Positions 42,896-52,370 of a DNA stretch of 64,000 nucleotides are shown here, one piece after another. The notes under the pieces were generated by a model that was given only the letters and a program-made list of their open reading frames with translations, had not been told where the DNA came from and did no database searches. The stretch lies in NCBI GenBank assembly GCA_025356395.1, contig JANXTA010000067.1:38311-102310 (forward strand). Reading direction: 5' to 3'. The DNA comes from Betaproteobacteria bacterium (GTDB taxonomy: Bacteria > Pseudomonadota > Gammaproteobacteria > Burkholderiales > Burkholderiaceae_D). The first letter of the stretch is position 1; each line of letters starts with the position of its first letter. Both the position numbers and the translations under genes were made by a program.

Positions 42896-43450
42896 ATGAA
42901 AAAGTCTCTCGCCGCCGTCCTCGCCGTGGCCATCGTCGCCGCCGTGGCGGCCGGTGTCGCGTGGAAGAAGACCGCAGGTCCCGATCCCGACAGCCGATCG
43001 TCGGCTGCGACCGCCTCGCCGGCCGCGCGACCCGCCCTGCTGGCGCGGCTCGCCGAGCAGGTCGCCTACCAGCGCAAGCTCGTCGTGCTGTTCGCCGACG
43101 ACGCGACGCGGACTCCGGCCGATGCGGCCCGGGGTCATCAGGTCGGGGAGTTCCTCTTCCACGCCAATCTCGAGAAGTCCGAAGCGCTCGCCGAGGCCGT
43201 CGTCGCGCAGTGGCGCGCGGGCGATGCGGCGGGTATCGATGCCGCGCTGGACGACATCGAGTCGGCGCCCGGACTGTTCGCGGTGGACCGGCTTGTCTTC
43301 AAGGACCGGCTGCTGCGGCTGCGCGACGAGGTGGCGAGCGCGCAGACGCTGGGCGGAGTGAAGCTGCACAAGCGCCTCGGCGAGGATCTCGATGCCTTCG
43401 ATGACATCGAGAGGCTCTACGACCGCGAACTGAGCGCGACCCTCGGCTAG
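42896..43450 (+). CDS. Segment 1 of the fusion: membrane anchor and helical domain
   Basis: This is the 184-residue piece before the first TAG. It has an uncleaved-type anchor (KKSLAAVLAVAIVAAVAAGV), a Pro/Ala/Ser linker and a helical domain (ARLAEQVAYQRKLVVLFADD to ERLYDRELSATLG). Codons after the TAG (VDARGVSPKRERWDDYV) continue in phase. If translation stops here, only the anchor and helical part would be made. Confidence 0.5.
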   Translation: MKKSLAAVLAVAIVAAVAAGVAWKKTAGPDPDSRSSAATASPAARPALLARLAEQVAYQRKLVVLFADDATRTPADAARGHQVGEFLFHANLEKSEALAEAVVAQWRAGDAAGIDAALDDIESAPGLFAVDRLVFKDRLLRLRDEVASAQTLGGVKLHKRLGEDLDAFDDIERLYDRELSATLG

Positions 43451-43465
43451 GTCGATGCGCGGGGC

Positions 43466-44176
43466 GTGTCGCCGAAGCGCGAACGCTGGGACGACTATGT
43501 CGCCGCGGTCCGCAAGCTCTACGGCCGCGAGGCCGTGATCCGCGACAGCGGCTTCGTGGCGGACGCAGCCGGCAGTACTCTGGAGCCGTTGCCCGATGCG
43601 CCGTTGATGCGCGGGCAGCGCGAGGCCGAGGTGTTCGGCAAGGGCCTTCCACCGAAGACCATCGTGTTCACGTTCGACGACGGCCCGCACCCCAGGTACA
43701 CCGACGAGATCCGCGCCATCCTCAAGCGCTACGACGTGCCGGGAACCTTCTTCCAGGTCGGCCACAACCTCGGCGCCCTGGATGCGAAAGGCGCGAGCAA
43801 GCTGGGGCCGCTCGCGGAGGTCGATCGACGCTTGCCCAAGGACGGCTTCGTGATCGGCAATCACAGCTTCACGCATGCGCAGCTCACCAGGCTGCACGAA
43901 CAGGCCCTGACCGACGAGGTCGCGAAGACCGACCAGCTACTGCAGAGCGTCTCGCGGGATCGTGCGCCGATCTTCCGTTTCCCTTACGGCGCGCGGAACA
44001 AGGAAGGGCTCGAGGTCCTGAATGGGCTCAAGCTCACGTCGATCATGTGGAACATCGACTCGCTCGACTGGGCCGACCCGGTGCCCGCGTCGGTGGCCGA
44101 TCGCGTACTGAAGGCGATTGCCCGCGAGAAGAAGGGCATCGTCCTGTTCCACGACATCCATCCGCGTGCGATCTAG
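43466..44176 (+). CDS. Segment 2 of the fusion: NodB polysaccharide deacetylase domain
   Basis: A possible GTG start lies at 43466. NodB motifs are complete: TFDDGPHP (metal Asp), GNHSFTHAQ (metal His), FRFPYGARN, NIDSLDWADP and IVLFHDIHP. Enzymes of this family (CE4) remove acetyl or formyl groups from polysaccharide amino sugars. The TAG at 44174-44176 removes the last helix and strand of the barrel, so a protein ending here would probably not fold fully. Confidence 0.5.
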   Translation: MSPKRERWDDYVAAVRKLYGREAVIRDSGFVADAAGSTLEPLPDAPLMRGQREAEVFGKGLPPKTIVFTFDDGPHPRYTDEIRAILKRYDVPGTFFQVGHNLGALDAKGASKLGPLAEVDRRLPKDGFVIGNHSFTHAQLTRLHEQALTDEVAKTDQLLQSVSRDRAPIFRFPYGARNKEGLEVLNGLKLTSIMWNIDSLDWADPVPASVADRVLKAIAREKKGIVLFHDIHPRAI

Positions 44177-44179
44177 GCG

Positions 44180-45133
44180 TTGCCGATCGTGCTCGATCGG
44201 CTGAAGAGCGAGGGCTATCAGTTCGCTGGCTGGGACGACACGCAGTTCTCGGTTCGCAAGGGCGCCGTCACCGAGACCGTGAAGACGGAGCCCGCCGTGG
44301 TCGGCACGCGCAACTGGGCGGTCGTGATCGGCATCAACGACTACGCGAAGTGGCCGCGCCTGCAGTACGCCGCAGCCGATGCGAACTCGGTGCGCGAGGC
44401 GTTGATCGACAAGCTCGGCTTCGCGGCCGACCACATCGTCAGGCTGGTCGACAAGGAGGCCACGCGCGCCAACATCCTCAAGACCCTCGACACGAAGATG
44501 AGTCGCCAGGCGATCGGGGACGCGGACCAGATCTTCGTGTTCTTCGCGGGCCACGGTGCGACCCGACAGCTCGCCTCGGGTCGCTCGCTCGGCTACATCA
44601 TCCCGGTCGATGCAGACCCGCGTCAGACCGCGACCGAAGCCATCGCGATAACCGAAATCAAGAACATCGCGGAGAGTCTTGGAGCACGCCACGTCTTCTT
44701 CGTGATGGACGCGTGCAACAGCGGCCTGGGTCTGGCGCGCGGGGGTGCCGACCGCTTCCTGCTGGACAACGCGCGTCGCGTCGGTCGCCAGATGCTGACT
44801 GCGGGCGGTGCCGACCAGATGGTCGCGGACGGCGGCCCCGGTGGCCATTCGGTCTTCACGTGGACCTTGCTGCAGGCGCTCGACGGCAAGGCCGATCCGA
44901 ATGGCGACGGCATCCTGACGGCCACCGAGATCGCAGCCTACGTTGCATCTTTGGTCTCGAAGATCTCGCTGCAGACACCTGCCTTCTGCAACCTGCCGGG
45001 TTCAGAGGGCGGTGACTTCGTGTTCGCCACTGCGAAGGCCAAGGAATACCTGACCGAAGCCAGCACGCAACTGCCGGCCGATGCGCTCGCGCTCAACGCG
45101 CAATGGAAGCGGGCAGGGCCGACCTCGAATTAG
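44180..45133 (+). CDS. Segment 3 of the fusion: caspase-like domain
   Basis: Reading could restart at TTG 44180. After the end of the NodB fold comes a C14-type caspase domain with NWAVVIGINDYAKWPRLQYA, catalytic His in FVFFAGHGATRQ and catalytic Cys in FFVMDACNSGLGL. A loop with DPNGDGILTATE resembles an EF-hand calcium site. Caspase-like domains in bacteria are Arg/Lys- or Asp-directed proteases in signalling or cell-death proteins. A TAG ends the segment. Confidence 0.55.
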   Translation: MPIVLDRLKSEGYQFAGWDDTQFSVRKGAVTETVKTEPAVVGTRNWAVVIGINDYAKWPRLQYAAADANSVREALIDKLGFAADHIVRLVDKEATRANILKTLDTKMSRQAIGDADQIFVFFAGHGATRQLASGRSLGYIIPVDADPRQTATEAIAITEIKNIAESLGARHVFFVMDACNSGLGLARGGADRFLLDNARRVGRQMLTAGGADQMVADGGPGGHSVFTWTLLQALDGKADPNGDGILTATEIAAYVASLVSKISLQTPAFCNLPGSEGGDFVFATAKAKEYLTEASTQLPADALALNAQWKRAGPTSN

Positions 45134-45142
45134 CCTGTCACC

Positions 45143-45480
45143 GTGACCTACCTGGAGGGCAAGGCCGAGGTGCTGAAGTCGACCGAGGCGATCGTCGTCA
45201 GCGATCGGCAGCGCGCCGAGGCCGCCAACAACAGGGGGCTGCAGCTCTATCGTGAGAAGCAGTACGCACTGGCCGAAACGTCGCTGCTCGACGCCATGAA
45301 GTTCGATCCGACCTCTGCGATGGCGGCGAACAATCTGGGCTTCGTGTTCTTCAAGGAAGGCCAGCACGCGGAAGCCCTGCGATGGTTCGAGACGACGCCG
45401 AGACTCGACCCGTTGCGCGGCGTGGCCTACCTCAACCTGGGCGACGCGCAGGCCGCGATCGGTGAGGCAGACCCTCGCGT
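45143..45480 (+). CDS. Segment 4 of the fusion: TPR repeats, truncated
   Basis: Reading could restart at GTG 45143. The segment holds TPR-like helices (AAEAANNRGLQLYREKQYAL, AMAANNLGFVFFKEGQHAEA, GVAYLNLGDAQAAIGE). The third repeat stops abruptly, and the frame then runs on the antisense strand of the acyl-CoA dehydrogenase gene without protein character until a stop at 45841. A normal C-terminal end is missing. Confidence 0.4.
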
Positions 45481-45528
45481 CGTAGCGTGGAATGGCCCTC
45501 CATCCAGAGGAGGGAGAGCCACCCAGGA

Positions 45529-46812
45529 TCAGCCGCGCGTGACCGGCATCTCATCGAGCGGCGAGACCGCGGACGCGTGCCTGCTCTTCGGAATCGTCAT
45601 GTGCTTCGCGAGCTCGAGCTTCGCGACCGCGACCTGGTGCACTTCGTCCGGTCCGTCCGCGAGCCGCAGCGTGCGCGAGTGCGCGTACATCATCGCCAGC
45701 GGGAAGTCGCCCGACACGCCGCCGCCGCCGTGGATCTGGATCGCCCAGTCGATCACCTGGCAGGCCATCCGCGGGGCCACGACCTTGATCATCGCGATCT
45801 CGGACTTGGCGATCTTGTTGCCGACCGTATCCATCTTGTAGGCCGCGTTGAGCGTCAGGAAACGGGCCTGGTCGATCATGCAGCGCGCATCCGAGATCTT
45901 CTCGAGCGTCATGCCCTGTTCGGAAATCTTCTTGCCGAACGCGGTGCGCTCCAGCGCCCGCTTGCACATCAGTTCGAGCGCGCGTTCGGCCACGCCGATC
46001 AGGCGCATGCAATGGTGGATGCGACCCGGCCCGAGCCGACCCTGCGCGATCTCGAAGCCGCGGCCTTCGCCGAGCAGCACGTTGCCGACCGGCACGCGCA
46101 CGTCCTTCAGGTCCACCTCCATGTGGCCGTGGGGGGCGTCGTCGTAACCGAACACCGACAACGGACGCATTACCGTCACGCCCGGCGCGTCAGCGGGCAC
46201 GACGATCATCGACTGCTGCTCGTGACGTCCGGCGTCGGGATTGGTCTTGCCCATCACGATATACACGGCGCAGCGTGGATCGCCGGCACCCGACGACCAC
46301 CACTTGCGCCCGTTGATGACGTAGTCGTCGCCGTCGCGCGTCATCGAGCACTGGATGTTGGTCGCGTCCGACGAAGCCACCGCGGGCTCGGTCATCAGGA
46401 AGGCGGAACGGATCTCGCCGCGCAGGAGCGGGTCGAGCCATTGGCGCTTGATGTCCTCGGACGCATAGCGCTCCAGCGTTTCCATGTTGCCGGTGTCGGG
46501 CGCACCGCAGTTGAAGATCTCGGGCGCGAAGTGGACACGACCCATGATCTCGCAGAGCGGTGCGTACTCGAGGTTGGTCAGCCCCTCGGGTACGCGCTTC
46601 GAGAACGGCAGGAAGAGGTTCCACAGACCGGCGGCACGCGCCTTCGGCTTGAGCTCCTCGATCAGCGTGGTCGGGATCCAGGCATCGCCCTTCGCACGAT
46701 TGGCCGCGATCTCTTCGTGGAACCTATGCTCGTTCGGATAGACATGCTCGTTCATGAACGCGAGCAGGCGTGAACGCAGTTCCTGCACCTTGGGGCTGTA
46801 GTCGAAATCCAT
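45529..46812 (-). CDS. Acyl-CoA dehydrogenase (ACAD10/11-like)
   Basis: The 427-residue flavoprotein has [18 protein letters not shown], the substrate/FAD region [49 protein letters not shown] and the C-terminal [20 protein letters not shown]. The sequence resembles the ACAD10/11 group acting on long or branched acyl-CoA. The ATG at 46810-46812 gives [16 protein letters not shown]. It is the second gene after the quinone oxidoreductase on the minus strand, separated from it by a palindromic repeat, and probably belongs to the TetR-controlled unit. Confidence 0.9.
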   Translation of the reverse strand: MDFDYSPKVQELRSRLLAFMNEHVYPNEHRFHEEIAANRAKGDAWIPTTLIEELKPKARAAGLWNLFLPFSKRVPEGLTNLEYAPLCEIMGRVHFAPEIFNCGAPDTGNMETLERYASEDIKRQWLDPLLRGEIRSAFLMTEPAVASSDATNIQCSMTRDGDDYVINGRKWWSSGAGDPRCAVYIVMGKTNPDAGRHEQQSMIVVPADAPGVTVMRPLSVFGYDDAPHGHMEVDLKDVRVPVGNVLLGEGRGFEIAQGRLGPGRIHHCMRLIGVAERALELMCKRALERTAFGKKISEQGMTLEKISDARCMIDQARFLTLNAAYKMDTVGNKIAKSEIAMIKVVAPRMACQVIDWAIQIHGGGGVSGDFPLAMMYAHSRTLRLADGPDEVHQVAVAKLELAKHMTIPKSRHASAVSPLDEMPVTRG

Positions 46813-46837
46813 TTTCTATCTCGCTTTTCTCTGACTG

Positions 46838-46913
46838 TGTCATCCCGGCGAAGGCCGGGACCTCATTGGGGGTGAACAAAAACATTGGGGTTCCGGCCTT
46901 CGCCGGGATGACA
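46838..46913. repeat. REP-like palindromic element
   Basis: Two perfect 21-base arms (46838-46858 and 46893-46913, core CATCCCGGCGAAGGCCGG and complement) flank a 34-base loop that itself has a short repeat (CATTGGGG). The sequence matches the common GTCATCCCGGC-type intergenic repeats of Proteobacteria. It lies between two co-directional genes and may lower or stabilise downstream mRNA. Confidence 0.8.
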
Positions 46914-46916
46914 TGT

Positions 46917-47891
46917 TCAAGGCACCAGGACGATCTTCCCCGTCACCTTCCGCTGCATCACCGCGTTCAGCGCCTCGGCCGCCTGCGCGAACGAATAGCG
47001 CGCCGAGATCAGCGGCTTGATCGTACCGGCCTGCATCATGCCGACCAGCTCCATCAGGTCCTTCGCGTTGGCCTTCGGTTCGCGGCGCGCGTAGTCGCCC
47101 CAGAACACGCCGACGATCGACGAGCCCTTGAGCAGCGTGAGGTTGAGCGGGATCTTCGGAATCTCGCCGTTGGCGAAGCCGACCACGAGGAAGCGTCCGC
47201 GCCACGCCATGCTGCGCAGCGCCGGCTCGGAGTAGATGCCGCCCACCGGGTCGTACACCACGTCGACGCCCTTGCCGTCGGTCAGCGCCTTGATGCGCTC
47301 GCGCAGGTCTTCGGTGGAATAGTTGATCGTCTCGTCGGCCCCGTGCTCGCGACACACCGCGAGCTTCTCGTCGGTGGATGCCGCCGCGATGACGCGGGCA
47401 CCAAGCGCCTTGCCGATCTCGACCGCAGCCAGGCCGACACCGCCGGCCGCACCGAGCACCAGCATCGTCTCGCCGGGCTGGATCGCCGCGCGATCCTTGA
47501 CCGCGTGATACGACGTGCCGTAGGTCATCACGAAGGAGGCGGCGATGTCGAAGGGCACGCCGGGCGGGATCGGGATCAGCTTGATCGCGTCCGCGACGAC
47601 CTCTTCAGCGAACGCGCCCCAGCCAGTGAAGGCGATGACGTTCTGCCCGACCGTCCAGCCCTTCACGTCGGGACCGATGGCGGTGATCGTGCCGGCCAGT
47701 TCGCCACCGGGCGAGAAGGGCAGTGCCGGCTTGAACTGGTACTTGTTCTGGATGATCAGCGTGTCGGGGAAGTTGACTCCGGCAGCCTTGACCGCGATCA
47801 GGACCTGGCCAGGACCCGGCTGCGGCGTGGGGAGTTCGGCGAGCTCCAGCGTGTCGGGCAGGCCATGCGTGCGACAGAGCACGGCCTTCAT
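46917..47891 (-). CDS. NADPH:quinone oxidoreductase (zinc-less MDR family)
   Basis: The 324-residue protein shows AAGVNFPDTLIIQNKYQ, PFSPGGELAGTI, the NADPH motif VLGAAGGVGLAAVEIGKALG, ADETINYSTEDLRERI and VVYDPVGG. These are typical of the quinone reductase branch of medium-chain dehydrogenases, which lacks the zinc cysteines. The start at 47889-47891 is MKAVLCRTHG. A GTG five codons upstream is possible. It is divergent from a TetR gene and precedes the acyl-CoA dehydrogenase gene. Confidence 0.9.
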   Translation of the reverse strand: MKAVLCRTHGLPDTLELAELPTPQPGPGQVLIAVKAAGVNFPDTLIIQNKYQFKPALPFSPGGELAGTITAIGPDVKGWTVGQNVIAFTGWGAFAEEVVADAIKLIPIPPGVPFDIAASFVMTYGTSYHAVKDRAAIQPGETMLVLGAAGGVGLAAVEIGKALGARVIAAASTDEKLAVCREHGADETINYSTEDLRERIKALTDGKGVDVVYDPVGGIYSEPALRSMAWRGRFLVVGFANGEIPKIPLNLTLLKGSSIVGVFWGDYARREPKANAKDLMELVGMMQAGTIKPLISARYSFAQAAEALNAVMQRKVTGKIVLVP

Positions 47892-48067
47892 ACGTTGCAA
47901 CGGCACGTCATCGACCGTCTCCTCGGGTTTGTTGTCGGGGCGGCTTCTGGCGAAGGGCGAGCAGCAGGAGCTGTCGACGACGCGGGCCGTTGTGTGTCGA
48001 TTATAGCGATGGGCTTCGGAGGTAACCGGCCACGGGCGTGCCACGCATCTTCGCTTCACGCGCTTAC

Positions 48068-48082
48068 TTGTATGTGATACAA
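48068..48082. promoter_or_regulatory. Palindromic operator upstream of the TetR gene
   Basis: TTGTAT-GTG-ATACAA is a perfect inverted repeat with a 3-base centre, 8 bases before the TetR start codon, in the gap shared with the leftward oxidoreductase. Autoregulation and control of the divergent unit are likely. Confidence 0.7.
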
Positions 48083-48090
48083 ATAGTGCC

Positions 48091-48753
48091 ATGCCCAGGT
48101 CCGTACTCGATGAATCAGTATCGCTCCCGCGGTTGTCGCGCGAGCCGGGGCGACGCATGCGTTCGCTGCTGCTCGACACGGCACTCGACCTGTTTCGCAG
48201 CCAGGGCCTCGCCGCCACGTCGGTCGCGCAGATCGCGACGGCTGCCGGTGCCTTCCCCAGCCAGGTGACCTACTACTTCCGGACCAAGGAAGCGCTGTTC
48301 GTCGAAGTCGCCTGCCGCGAGGTCCTGCGCGCCGCGCTGGTGACCGAGAAGGCCGCCGGTCGCATGCGAACCATTTCGAGTTATGTCGAAGCGCTGGTCG
48401 TGGAGGTCGCCCATGCCGAGGGAATGGCGCTGTTCATCGAGGCCCTGACCCTCGCGCGTCGCCGCCAGGATCTCGCGCTGCTGATCGCGCGGACCGTCGA
48501 GCGTCTGCATGTCGAAGGCGCGCACGCCTATGCGGCCATGCGCGCGAAACGAGGGTGGCCGCTCACCGACGATCCGGCATTGCGCGCGCGGCGCTTCTGG
48601 GCGTTGTCGCTGGGCGTGATCCTGCGCGACGCGGCGACCGGTGCGTCCGCGGACCAGTCCACGCGCGAGATCCTCAACCTGCTGCGCAGCGAATGGCACG
48701 TCCCGTCCGCGAAGGCGGCGCGTCGTCCGGTCCTGAAGGTCGTGGCGCGATGA
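48091..48753 (+). CDS. TetR-family regulator
   Basis: The 220-residue protein has a TetR HTH (LLLDTALDLFRSQGLAATSV, AQIATAAGAFPSQVTYYFRT, KEALFVEVA) and a helical ligand domain. Its place between an acyl-CoA dehydrogenase/quinone reductase unit and a desaturase gene suggests response to fatty acyl compounds, as for many FabR/FadR-type TetR proteins. The desaturase gene follows 30 bases downstream. Confidence 0.88.
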   Translation: MPRSVLDESVSLPRLSREPGRRMRSLLLDTALDLFRSQGLAATSVAQIATAAGAFPSQVTYYFRTKEALFVEVACREVLRAALVTEKAAGRMRTISSYVEALVVEVAHAEGMALFIEALTLARRRQDLALLIARTVERLHVEGAHAYAAMRAKRGWPLTDDPALRARRFWALSLGVILRDAATGASADQSTREILNLLRSEWHVPSAKAARRPVLKVVAR

Positions 48754-48783
48754 ACTCGCGTCGCATTTACCGTAGAGGTTGGT

Positions 48784-49707
48784 ATGGCCGTCGCCCCCCG
48801 CGCTGATCCGCAAGCCTATTTTTCACCGGACGAGTGGGCCGACCTGTCCGCGCGTTCGTCGTGGCGCGGCCTCTGGCTGGTCGCGCACTGCTGGGGCGTG
48901 ATCGCGCTGGCGATGGTCGTCGGCGTCCTGTGGCCGGTCACGATCCCGCTGGGGATCGTCGTGGTCGGTGCGCGCCAGCTCGGCCTCTTCATCCTGATGC
49001 ACGACGCCGCGCACGCGCATCTGCATCCGACGCGGCGCGTCAACGACTGGCTGGCGACCTGGCTTTGTTCGGGCGACATCCGCCAGTACCGGCCGTATCA
49101 CCTGACGCATCACAGATACGTACAGCAGGCCGAGGACCCCGACCTCGTGCTGTCCGCGCCGTTCCCGATCACGCGTCGGTCGCTGGCGCGCAAGGTCGTC
49201 CGCGATCTCACCGGCCAGACCTTCTTCAAGCAACGTTTCGGTCACATCGCGAAGTGCGTGAAGACTCGTGCGGCGGAGGAGTCGGTGCTGCGCATCGTCG
49301 GTGAGGAACTGGCGAAGGATCGTCGCTTCCTGATCGGCAACGCGCTCGGCCTCGCAGTGTTCGCGGTGGCCGGCTATTGGTGGGTGTGGGTGGTGCTCTG
49401 GCTCGTACCGATGGCGACCTGGCTGCAACTGGTTTCGCGCGTCCGCAACATCGCCGAGCACGCGCTGATCGATCAGGATCAGCGCGATCCGCTGCGTCAG
49501 GCACGCACCACGCGGGTCGGCCTGATCGAACGCATCCTGGTCGCCCCGTACTGGGTCAACTATCACTGCGAGCATCACCTGTTTACGAACCTGCCGTGCT
49601 GGAACCTGCCGCGCGCACATGCGGTGCTCGCACGACGCGGCACGTTGCCGTCGATGGAACTGCAGTCGGGTTATCTGTCGATGCTCGAGAGCGCGACGGC
49701 GGCCTGA
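48784..49707 (+). CDS. Membrane fatty acid desaturase
   Basis: The 307-residue membrane protein has the three His boxes of the di-iron desaturase/hydroxylase family: HDAAHAHLH near residue 75, HLTHHRY near 108 and HCEHHLF near 260, with hydrophobic helices in between. It introduces a double bond (or hydroxyl) into lipid acyl chains at the membrane. Position in the box pattern does not settle regioselectivity. It is probably co-transcribed with the TetR gene. Confidence 0.88.
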   Translation: MAVAPRADPQAYFSPDEWADLSARSSWRGLWLVAHCWGVIALAMVVGVLWPVTIPLGIVVVGARQLGLFILMHDAAHAHLHPTRRVNDWLATWLCSGDIRQYRPYHLTHHRYVQQAEDPDLVLSAPFPITRRSLARKVVRDLTGQTFFKQRFGHIAKCVKTRAAEESVLRIVGEELAKDRRFLIGNALGLAVFAVAGYWWVWVVLWLVPMATWLQLVSRVRNIAEHALIDQDQRDPLRQARTTRVGLIERILVAPYWVNYHCEHHLFTNLPCWNLPRAHAVLARRGTLPSMELQSGYLSMLESATAA

Positions 49708-49726
49708 GCGGCCGGTCGACCCGCGT

Positions 49727-50032
49727 TCAGTTCCAGCGCGGTCGATCGGAAGGCGACCAGCCCAGGGCCTCGGCGATCCGCATCACGATCCAGTCGGCCT
49801 CGACACGCGTGGTGAAGCCCGCGGTCAGCAGGCCGAAGTGGCAGGACTGCAGCACTTCCTGATCGGAGAGGTCGTCGCGGAAGCGCAGCATCCGGCACGA
49901 GGCGACGGCTTGGCTGACCAGCTTCTGGCACGCTTCGCGGCGAACCTCGGCAGGGGCGGCCGGCCCTTCGACCTCCGCACCGAAGAAACCCGTGGCGACT
50001 TCCGCCTGAAGCGGCGTGGTCGATGCCGACAA
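49727..50032 (-). CDS. Small hypothetical protein behind metG
   Basis: The frame of 101 residues begins at TTG 50030-50032, one base after the metG stop. It contains a compact helical part (ACQKLVSQAVASCRMLRFRD, DLSDQEVLQSCHFGLLTAGF and EADWIVMRIAEALGW). Two cysteines are present. I do not recognise the family. Close spacing suggests translation coupled to metG. The start codon is uncertain. Confidence 0.5.
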   Translation of the reverse strand: MSASTTPLQAEVATGFFGAEVEGPAAPAEVRREACQKLVSQAVASCRMLRFRDDLSDQEVLQSCHFGLLTAGFTTRVEADWIVMRIAEALGWSPSDRPRWN

Positions 50033-50033
50033 G

Positions 50034-52187
50034 TCAGCGCACCCGCATGCCGGGCACCGCGCCTTCGTGCGGTTCGAGCACGTAGAGGCCGGGCGCGGCC
50101 TTCTCGTCGACGGCGCTGGCGGCCAGCACCATGCCTTCGGAGACGCCGAACTTCATCTTGCGCGGCGCGAGGTTGGCGACCATCACCGTCATCTTGCCGC
50201 TCAGTTGCTCTGGGGCATACGCGCTCTGGATGCCCGAGAACACGTTGCGCGTGACGACCGCGCCCGCCCCGTCGCGCTCGCCGATGTCGAGCGTCAAGCG
50301 CAGCAGCTTGGTCGAGCCTACGACCATTTCGGCGGACACGATGCGTGCGATCCGCAGGTCGATCGTGTTGAAGTCGTCGATGGTGATGGTCTCGGCGATC
50401 GGCTCGATGGCTGGGGCTGCGGCGAGCGGTTCGGGAGCCGGCGTGGCCAGTCCCGGCGCCGACTCGAATAGCGCCTCGAGCATCTTCGGGTCGACGCGTG
50501 CCATCAGGTGCTTGTACGGATGTACCGCAGCGCCGGGCGCGAGCGGAATGTCGATGTCGGACCACTGCTGTGGCGGCAAGCCGAGGAAGGCTTCGGCTTC
50601 GCGGGCGAGCTGCGGCAGGATCGGCTTCAGGTAGATCGTCAGCACGCGGAAGCATTCGAGCGTCTGCGTGCACACGCGATGCAGGTGCAGGCGATCGGCC
50701 GGGTCGGTGGACTTGGCGAGCAGCCACGGCTTGGCCATGTCGAAGAAGCCGTTGGTCGCGTCGGCCAGTTCCATCACGAGGCGGATCGCCTTGCCGAACT
50801 CGCGCGATTCGATCGCGTGGGCGATCTCGCGCGACTCGTCGCGCAGCTCGCTCGCGAAGCCGTCGCGTGCCACGTCGGCATCGCCGTACAGCCGTCCGTC
50901 GAAGTGCTTGGCGATGAAGCCCGCCGCGCGGCTCGCGATGTTGACGTACTTGCCGATCAGGTCGCTGTTGACGCGGGCGGTGAAGTCCTCCGGATTGAAC
51001 TCGACGTCCTCGATGCGCGCGTTGAGCTTGGCCGCGATGTAGTAGCGCAGCCATTCGGGGTTCATGCCGAGTTCGAGATAGCGCAGCGGCGACAGGCCGG
51101 TGCCGCGGCTCTTGGACATCTTCTCGCCGCCCGACAGCGTGATGAAGCCGTGGACGTTGATGGCGTCCGGCGTCTTGCGGCCCGAGAAGCGCAGCATTGC
51201 CGGCCAGAACAGCGTGTGGAAATAGATGATGTCCTTGCCGATGAAGTGGACCTGCTCCACACCCTCGTCGGCGAGGTATTCGTCGAAGGTCTGGGTCTGT
51301 CCGTCGGCCGCGGCCTTGCCCGACGTGAAGTAGCTCTTCAGCGAGGCCAGGTAACCGACCGGCGCGTCGAGCCAGACATAGAAGTACTTGCCGGGTGCAT
51401 CGGGGATCGGGATGCCGAAGTAGGGCTCGTCGCGCGAGATGTCCCAGTCGGCCAAGCCGCCCTTCGGGTCGAGGTTGCCGTCGGCGTCGGGCTTGCCTAG
51501 CAGCCACTCCGACGCCTTGTTGCGGACCTCGGACTGCAGGCGCGAGACGCCGCTGGTGGTGGACAGCCCCGCGGTCCAGGCCTTCAGGAAGCTCGCGCAG
51601 CGCGGGTCGGACAGCTTGAAGAAGAAATGCTCCGAAGACTTCAGCACCGGCGTCGCGCCGGTCAGCGCCGAGAATGGACGAATCAGCTCCACCGGCGAAT
51701 AGACCGAGCCGCAGACCTCGCACGAGTCGCCGTACTGGTCCTTCGCATGGCACACCGGACACTCGCCCTTGATGTAGCGATCGGGCAGGAACATGTTCTT
51801 GACTGGGTCGAAGAACTGCTCGACGTCGCGGGTCGTGATCAGGTCGTTGGCCTTCAACGATCGATAGATCGATTGCGACAACTCGACGTTCTCGGCCGAG
51901 TCGGTCGAGTGCCAGTGATCGAAGTCGAGGTAGTAGCCGTCGAGGTAGCGTTGTCGGTCGGCCGCGATCTCGCCCACGAACTGCTGCGGCGTCTTGCCGG
52001 CCTTCTCGGCCGCGATCATGATCGGCGCACCGTGCGCGTCGTCGGCACTGACGAACGCCACCTGGTGGCCCCGCATCCGCATGAAGCGCACCCAGATGTC
52101 GGCCTGGATGTATTCCATCATGTGGCCGATGTGGAACGGCGCGTTGGCGTAGGGAAGCGCGGTGGTGACGAATAGCTTGCGGGACAT
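50034..52187 (-). CDS. metG: Methionyl-tRNA synthetase
   Basis: This is a 717-residue class I synthetase with the HIGH-type motif [14 protein letters not shown], zinc-binding cysteines ([19 protein letters not shown]), the KMSKS loop ([14 protein letters not shown]) and an anticodon-binding helical domain. A C-terminal tRNA-binding dimerisation domain follows a Pro/Ala linker ([18 protein letters not shown] to PGMRVR). The start at 52185-52187 gives [19 protein letters not shown]. It is essential for charging methionine. Confidence 0.97.
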   Translation of the reverse strand: MSRKLFVTTALPYANAPFHIGHMMEYIQADIWVRFMRMRGHQVAFVSADDAHGAPIMIAAEKAGKTPQQFVGEIAADRQRYLDGYYLDFDHWHSTDSAENVELSQSIYRSLKANDLITTRDVEQFFDPVKNMFLPDRYIKGECPVCHAKDQYGDSCEVCGSVYSPVELIRPFSALTGATPVLKSSEHFFFKLSDPRCASFLKAWTAGLSTTSGVSRLQSEVRNKASEWLLGKPDADGNLDPKGGLADWDISRDEPYFGIPIPDAPGKYFYVWLDAPVGYLASLKSYFTSGKAAADGQTQTFDEYLADEGVEQVHFIGKDIIYFHTLFWPAMLRFSGRKTPDAINVHGFITLSGGEKMSKSRGTGLSPLRYLELGMNPEWLRYYIAAKLNARIEDVEFNPEDFTARVNSDLIGKYVNIASRAAGFIAKHFDGRLYGDADVARDGFASELRDESREIAHAIESREFGKAIRLVMELADATNGFFDMAKPWLLAKSTDPADRLHLHRVCTQTLECFRVLTIYLKPILPQLAREAEAFLGLPPQQWSDIDIPLAPGAAVHPYKHLMARVDPKMLEALFESAPGLATPAPEPLAAAPAIEPIAETITIDDFNTIDLRIARIVSAEMVVGSTKLLRLTLDIGERDGAGAVVTRNVFSGIQSAYAPEQLSGKMTVMVANLAPRKMKFGVSEGMVLAASAVDEKAAPGLYVLEPHEGAVPGMRVR

Positions 52188-52370
52188 GTTCGCGGGTGGT
52201 TGAACGGCCCTTGTTGTTCAGGGCGTCGGCGAGTTTACCGTGGCACCGCGACTTTTCTGTGGAATTGCGACGTCCGCTTCGGGAAGGCCCCTCGGGCGAT
52301 ATGCTTCGGCTGTTGTCTTCCTGCACGTCGCGCCACGGCGTCCACGCCGTCCCGATCCCCTCCCGCCCGC

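Larger units (their letters stand above)
42896..45480 (+). pseudogene. NodB deacetylase-caspase-TPR fusion with three in-frame TAGs
   Basis: A single frame from ATG 42896 encodes an N-terminal membrane anchor and helical domain, a NodB polysaccharide deacetylase, a caspase-like (C14) domain and about two and a half TPRs. TAG codons interrupt it at 43448-43450, 44174-44176 and 45131-45133, with no frameshift between them. The second TAG falls inside the NodB fold: the last helix and strand, ALPIVLDRLKSEGYQF, come after it, so the parts were once one protein. All NodB motifs and the His/Cys pair of the caspase domain are kept. After QAAIGE (about 45465) similarity stops, so the 3' end is lost. 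The intact product would be an anchored envelope protein of about 860 residues. Confidence 0.75.

Noticed and set aside
42896..45480. Reassignment of TAG to a sense codon in the whole genome
   Set aside because: mmsA (stop at 6534-6536) and the CaiB/BaiF gene (stop at 39686-39688) end in TAG at their expected C-termini, so TAG is used as a stop. Only local readthrough or mutation remains.
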